This document shows positions 59,061 to 64,000 of a stretch of 64,000 nt of DNA, piece after piece (positions within the stretch are counted from its first letter, which is position 1; every line of letters starts with the position of its first letter). Source of the stretch: Powellomyces hirtus (lineage: Eukaryota; Chytridiomycota; Chytridiomycetes; Spizellomycetales; Powellomycetaceae); assembly GCA_025526995.1 (NCBI GenBank), contig JAHLKG010000003.1, forward strand, positions 496,001 to 560,000, given 5' to 3'. The position numbers were made by a program, and so were the translations under genes. The notes below the pieces were generated by a model that worked only from the letters and a program-made list of their open reading frames with translations, did no database searches and had not been told where the DNA came from.

Positions 59061-62000
59061 ATGGAATGGCTGAAAAAAACAGCCGGAAAGGTGAAACGGC
59101 CTCATTCCGCGTCTGGTGGAGCCGAGACAGACAGGCCAGCTCCCCACCGCGTCCAAACGGGCAAATTCAACTCGCACGATGACTGGCAACACGGCTCGGC
59201 ATGTTGCAGTCTCGGCGGCCGGACCGACGGCTCGTTTGGTGACTCGGAGACAGCTTGGACGTTGAAGCGGCTCTGGAAGCAATATGCCGATTTCGTTCGC
59301 GAACAAGAGTTGGACGAGGCCAGCAGCGCCTCGCCCCCGTCAACATCCAGTTCAGTCCGTGAAAATGCCGCGTTGAAGCAGCGCGATGGCCTGGATGAGG
59401 CCGACAGGCTGCTGTTATGCTACCTACGCACCTTCAACGATATCTTTGGTGCTGTCCGATTTGCTGACGAAGCAAATCCTCAATGTCCAGAACTCTTACT
59501 CCTTCGACCCGGTTCGCAGCGACCTGTGACACCGCAAGCCCCTTCACAAGTCTCCTTTGGAGGTGGGCATCCGCATTCCGCCGTCGTAGGCATTTGCAAC
59601 CGAGTACCCTTGATCCTCGACCATCTGCATGAGTGTGCAGCGATCACCGAGGCTTCTCCCGCGTCCGGTTCGCAGCATGAACTTGTAGCTGCATTTCTGA
59701 TTCACTTGGAGATTTTGGCGAGAAACGAGCGCAACAGAGAAGCGATGATCAGACATGATTTCGCCCAATCTGCCGCTGGCATGCTGCAGGTCGCCGCTGA
59801 TGCCATTATATTGAGCGAGCAGACAGTGAACAATCAAGGTACGGGGAAAGCCAACCTTGAGCGCATTTTGCAAACGTGGATAGGAGCAGTCTGTTGTGCG
59901 GAACTGGATGCTAGCCTTGATGTTTGATTTGCGGTTCATGTGTTTGGTCGCGACCTTGTGTGTTCATTGATTATCTGTCTCTATAGCTATGCAGTCCGTG
60001 CAGCTCCTTTTGGCCGTGTTTCGGCAATGCGCAGATCCCGACAAAGAATGGGCATGCTTTGTTCAAAGCCGAGGAAGGCGAGGTCAGGGGCCACAACCGA
60101 CAGGAGAGCCCACGGACCTCTTCCGGAATCGGCCCGCTCGGAACCCTTTGCCGCACAACGCTTTACGAACCATCTTACTTTCCGCGCTCCAACTCCAATC
60201 TCATTTGCGAAGCCAGTACACAATTGCCGCTTTTGCGTTGCGAATTCAAGCAATAAATCTGGTTGCTTCACTTTGCGTGAATCAGGCTTCTTCGGTGTGC
60301 ACAATATTACAGGATGTGCCGCAGGGCTTCGACATGCTGTTAAACTTGATGGGATCCCCTCTTCCTGGTGGTACCGACTTGTGCGCCCCCGCGTCGCCTT
60401 CTCATCAGACTGATTTTCCGTCCATGTTCGCGATCGAATACAAATGTCAGATGCTGACGTTGTTTGCTGTCAAATACCTCTGCATACGGAATCCGGTCGT
60501 TTCTGACGAACTTAACAGCAACACTGCCTGGCGCGGTAACGTGTCAGCATTTCTGAAGTGGACAGCCGGTTTGGCCGCTTCATCACCAACGTTCGATGTA
60601 CGCCCGCTCTCAGATGATGCCGACGACTTTGTGGAGATAGTCAGAATATCGGAATACACGCCAGACGACAGCCTAGATATCATCGCATCAGTTTGCGATT
60701 CACCCAAAATCTGGATACAGGGGAACGATCGACCAGACATCCCCATCTCTACTCGATATCCGCCACCATCTGCGTCGCCCTTGCACAGCCCCTTGGACTA
60801 TCTCATGGCGGTTCTGGAGTCCTTTTGCCTGACCGATTGCAGTGGGTGGTGGAAAGGGTCCTCACATGATCTTTCATCTTCTCCTGCCAAGGGATTTGGT
60901 TCGCCGTCTGATCATAGTCATGTCAGCCCAACAAACGTGTCCGAGGGCACCGTTTGCAGCAGCATCGGGTTTGCTTTGAAAGTCTTCACAGATGAGCTCA
61001 CGCAAGCAGGAGATGCGCATCACTTCGGTCTTAAGATGTCACATCCTGTTCTTCAATATGCATTTCTGAGACTTCTGTCCAGACTGTTCATCGAGAGTCC
61101 GGACGATGATGAAGACGTGTTGGCGATGCGCCGGAGATGCCTGCTTAAACAGATGGATGAGGCAGACGTGTGGGCCACCTTGATCGGCACGCGTTTCTAC
61201 CTCTGGAAACCACCCGCGAGTGCAAAAGCAGACAATAGCGCCGCGGTCCGCCTGCGACACAAAGTGGTGCACATCATCTCTTACTGCGCGACTCTTGCAG
61301 CCAGTAACGATCGGCCATATCACGCTCTCCTATCTCTACTCGGCACGCATTACGCGAGCAGCGACAAGCAGCTGCAGCATGACGTCGTCATCAACACCTG
61401 CGGCTCACTGTGTTTCATTCTCCGTACCCAGAAGGGACCTGCACAACAAGCGCTTCACCGTTTACGCGCGTTTGGAACACTGATCCCTATAATATCGCAT
61501 TTCACTGGTGGCTTGAACGACGAAGCCCAGACGACGACCGAAATCGACGCGAGTCTCCTCCACCCTGTCATCGCGCTTCTCCAGAGCATGCTGACGGGCA
61601 ATTCGGAAATGGCCATCTACGCTTTCACGAATCCAGAATGCATGAACGTTCTCTTCATTCTTCTCGCTAACACGGCCGATATCCGCGTGTCTGAATTTGC
61701 AAAAATGCAGATTCTTGAAACCGCACGCGTCCTCGTCGCTGATTATCCAGTATATGGCTGCGGCGGGGCCAACGGGGACGGTATTCTTACTTCCCCCACC
61801 CCGCGCACGCCAGTTGCCCCGAATGCAACGCCTATGACTCCCCCAGCATTTGACCAGGAGACGGCACCGGATTTGCTGAAACGATTTTTTGAGTGTTTCC
61901 CAGCTGACATCACACGCCGTGAGCAAGCGGAGCTCCAGATCCGATTGCTTGATGGGATCAAGAATGTGTTGCTCCGCCCACCATCACTTCCCTCTTCCTC

Positions 62001-64000
62001 CAACCCTCCATCTTCTTCTGCTCATTCACCACCACCAATCGCGGGCACAGTGAAAGACGCTCTGATTAAAGCAAACGGACTCCAATTCATTCTGAGCGTT
62101 CTCAGCGTCAAAATTAATGTTTCTGACAATGCCGATGAATATGATGCGGAGCGCATTGCACGCTCACTGGCGGAATGCGCGATCGACACTTTGGGCGTCC
62201 TGCTTGCGGATGACGATGGCAACAAACGCGTATTTCGCCTCATGAGAGGGTACGATGAGCTGCTCACTCGCATTTGCGTGAAACCCGCTCGACCAGCCTG
62301 GGATGGACTGCTTGACGCGGTATTCCGGTTGACTGCGGATGGAAAGCAGAAAAGCGAACCGAAGGTGGAGGGTAGCATTCCTCCACCGCGTATCCGCAAT
62401 GGGGACGCAATCGACCTGCTAATCCATCTCTACGCGCATTGTCCTTCGCCGCAGCGATCCACCCTCATATCACGACTCGGCGACATGGCCACCGCAAACG
62501 AGGCGAACAAAGCCATCTTGCACAACTTTGGGGCGTTCAGCCTGATCATGAAACTTGTGCTTCCCGTCGCCGCCTCCGACAATATTGACACCAATAGCGA
62601 CCCTAAGCATCTTGCGGACATCATGCGCGTGCTCACGGCTATCGCGGGATACTCTCTTACCGTCGCCGAAGTCAAGCTCGTCCTCCAGTGCCTCTGTAGA
62701 CGCAACATTGCTTACGATACGTCTAGCGTCATGGAGGGTGGGACATGGTCCGCTGCCATTGGGAGAACGTCGTTGTCGTCTTCGTCGCGACGCACTTCTG
62801 TTACTTCTGACACTACTAGTGTGACTGCCACAACAACCACCGCAGTTCACTTGGAAGACGACAGCAAAGCTGTTTCCACGGTACAGGAATTGCCCCTGTG
62901 GTACGATGCTTTGATTCATACCGTTCTGGAGATTGCGCATAAACAGGATGGAGATCTGGACTTTTTCGCCTTGGATGGAGAAAGCGGTATGTCTGTTCAG
63001 CCAATACCGAGATTTCCAACCGGAAACAATGGCTGGAGCTTCGCGACCTGGATCCGTATCGCCGCCCCTCCTGCAACCACTACTACTACGCACGGCATTG
63101 ACAACAGCAGGGACATACAATACCTGTTGTCGTTCAGCACAGCCTCCGGAGATCAGCAGTGCGACTTTTACATCCGTAACCGCGTACTCTGCGTCACCAT
63201 CATCCGCAACGGCAAGCCACACGTTGCGACCGCCCACGATTGCACGCTGCAATATGGCAAGTGGCACTCGGTCGTCGTCTCGCACAGTCACCCCAAACTC
63301 CCCTGGGCGACAAGTTCTGAATGCTCGTTGTATGTCGATGGTGTGCAACGATGGAAAGGGAAATTGGAATACCCAGAATCAACGCAGTACCCGCTCGCAC
63401 AACTCGGAGCTCCAGCTGTACCACATACTCGCAAACACCATCAGCATCAACAACAACAACCAGGCACAACATTCATGGGTCAGATCACGTCCCTGTATTT
63501 GTTTGACGATATCATTCCTTCACATACTGTTGCCCAGATCTTCGCAGCAGGTCCCGCTCGTGCGTCGCATCTGGGTCGAGGGCTGGGAGAGCGCACGGAG
63601 GATGCGAATGCGAGCGGTCCGACCACACCCACAGGCTTCTCGCCCTCTCCATCTACCTCATCGTCGCAGTCCGACTTTATGAACAGGATTGCATTGGAAC
63701 TTCATCCGCTCGCCACGACTGGGAATGCGTTGCCTTCCTCCAACGCGTCGGCTCCGGCACCGTCGAGTGTCGTTACGTGCGGAACGAAATGCTTCCAGAC
63801 GGCTCTGCACGCACTCGGTGGGATTGGCATCCTGATTCCGATACTCGCACAGGTTGACCTGTCTGGCGGAGCGCTTGCGCATCACCAACACGATGCCAAC
63901 ACGGTGGATAGCGAGCCTGGTGCAGAGCTTGGTAGCGACATTAGCAGCAACATAAATCATGCGGCGGAAACGACGATGATTCGAAAATTACGCACCGCGT
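59061..64000 (+). CDS. BEACH-family protein, N-terminal part (cut by window end)
   Basis: BEACH proteins (Alfy, neurobeachin, Lvs, Bph1) are very large scaffolds in membrane traffic and autophagy. Exon 1 begins MEWLKKTAGKVKRPHS and ends near 59925; after a 75-bp intron the frame is open from about 60003 to the edge. The first 1,200 residues are an armadillo-like helical repeat (SVQLLLAVFRQCADPDKEW, YTIAAFALRIQAINLV, EVKLVLQCLCRRNI). A concanavalin-A-like domain follows at about 62980-63570: GNNGWSFATWIRIA, YLLSFSTASGDQQCDFYI, QYGKWHSVVVSHSH and FMGQITSLYLFDD. This ConA-like insertion within helical repeats is typical of Alfy/neurobeachin-type BEACH proteins. The PH-BEACH and WD40 parts would lie to the right of the window, so the name is inferred. 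Confidence 0.78.

Overview
The window is nuclear DNA of a fungus that very probably makes flagellated zoospores (chytrid-like). Fungal signs are short GT-AG introns of about 45-145 bp in most genes, a CSC1-type channel, the Rtt106 histone chaperone, a MARVEL tetraspan protein and Swf1 and Dop1 orthologues. The zoosporic sign is a protein of more than 1,800 residues with ASH/MSP-type beta domains of the HYDIN/CFAP74 sort, a class tied to motile axonemes and lost from non-flagellated fungi. A decayed Fanzor (eukaryotic TnpB-like) C-terminus fits the same part of the tree. No CRISPR array, rRNA or intact transposon was seen.

Layout. 1-5.5 kb: the first exon of a secreted Cys-rich protein running off the left edge, then ELP2 and a divergent mitochondrial ribosomal protein (bS1m/Mrp51-like). 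5.7-13.5 kb: one intron-rich DOP1 gene. 14.4-19.6 kb: CSC1 and RTT106, head to head. 19.9-26.4 kb: Fanzor relic, FCF1, SWF1, an orphan acidic protein and FRG1. 26.6-31.5 kb: a divergent citrate-synthase-like gene with an apparent C-terminal extension, a U1 snRNA gene with a TATA box, and an orphan probable mitochondrial protein. 32.4-44.3 kb: a kinesin-7-like motor, an orphan membrane protein and the flagellar ASH-domain protein, with a tRNA-Glu on each side. 45-52.1 kb: two divergent neighbouring PP2A B''-type regulatory subunits with a very small gene between them. 52.5-64 kb: a SAM methyltransferase, a MARVEL protein, AP endonuclease APN1, a third identical tRNA-Glu, S-adenosylhomocysteine hydrolase and the 5' part of a BEACH-family gene cut by the right edge.

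Most genes are housekeeping and unrelated in pathway. Links that can be made: ELP2 belongs to Elongator, whose known substrates include tRNA-Glu(UUC), present here three times; SAH hydrolase removes the by-product of methyltransferases such as the one nearby; DOP1, SWF1, the BEACH protein and MARVEL protein all act on membranes; the kinesin and ASH-domain protein are microtubule-associated. The most unusual items are the citrate-synthase-like gene lacking the usual active-site His segment, the Fanzor relic, the U1 gene, the PP2A B'' pair, and several extremely small coding exons (ATG alone in FCF1, 8 nt in RTT106, 17 nt carrying most of the DHHC motif in SWF1).
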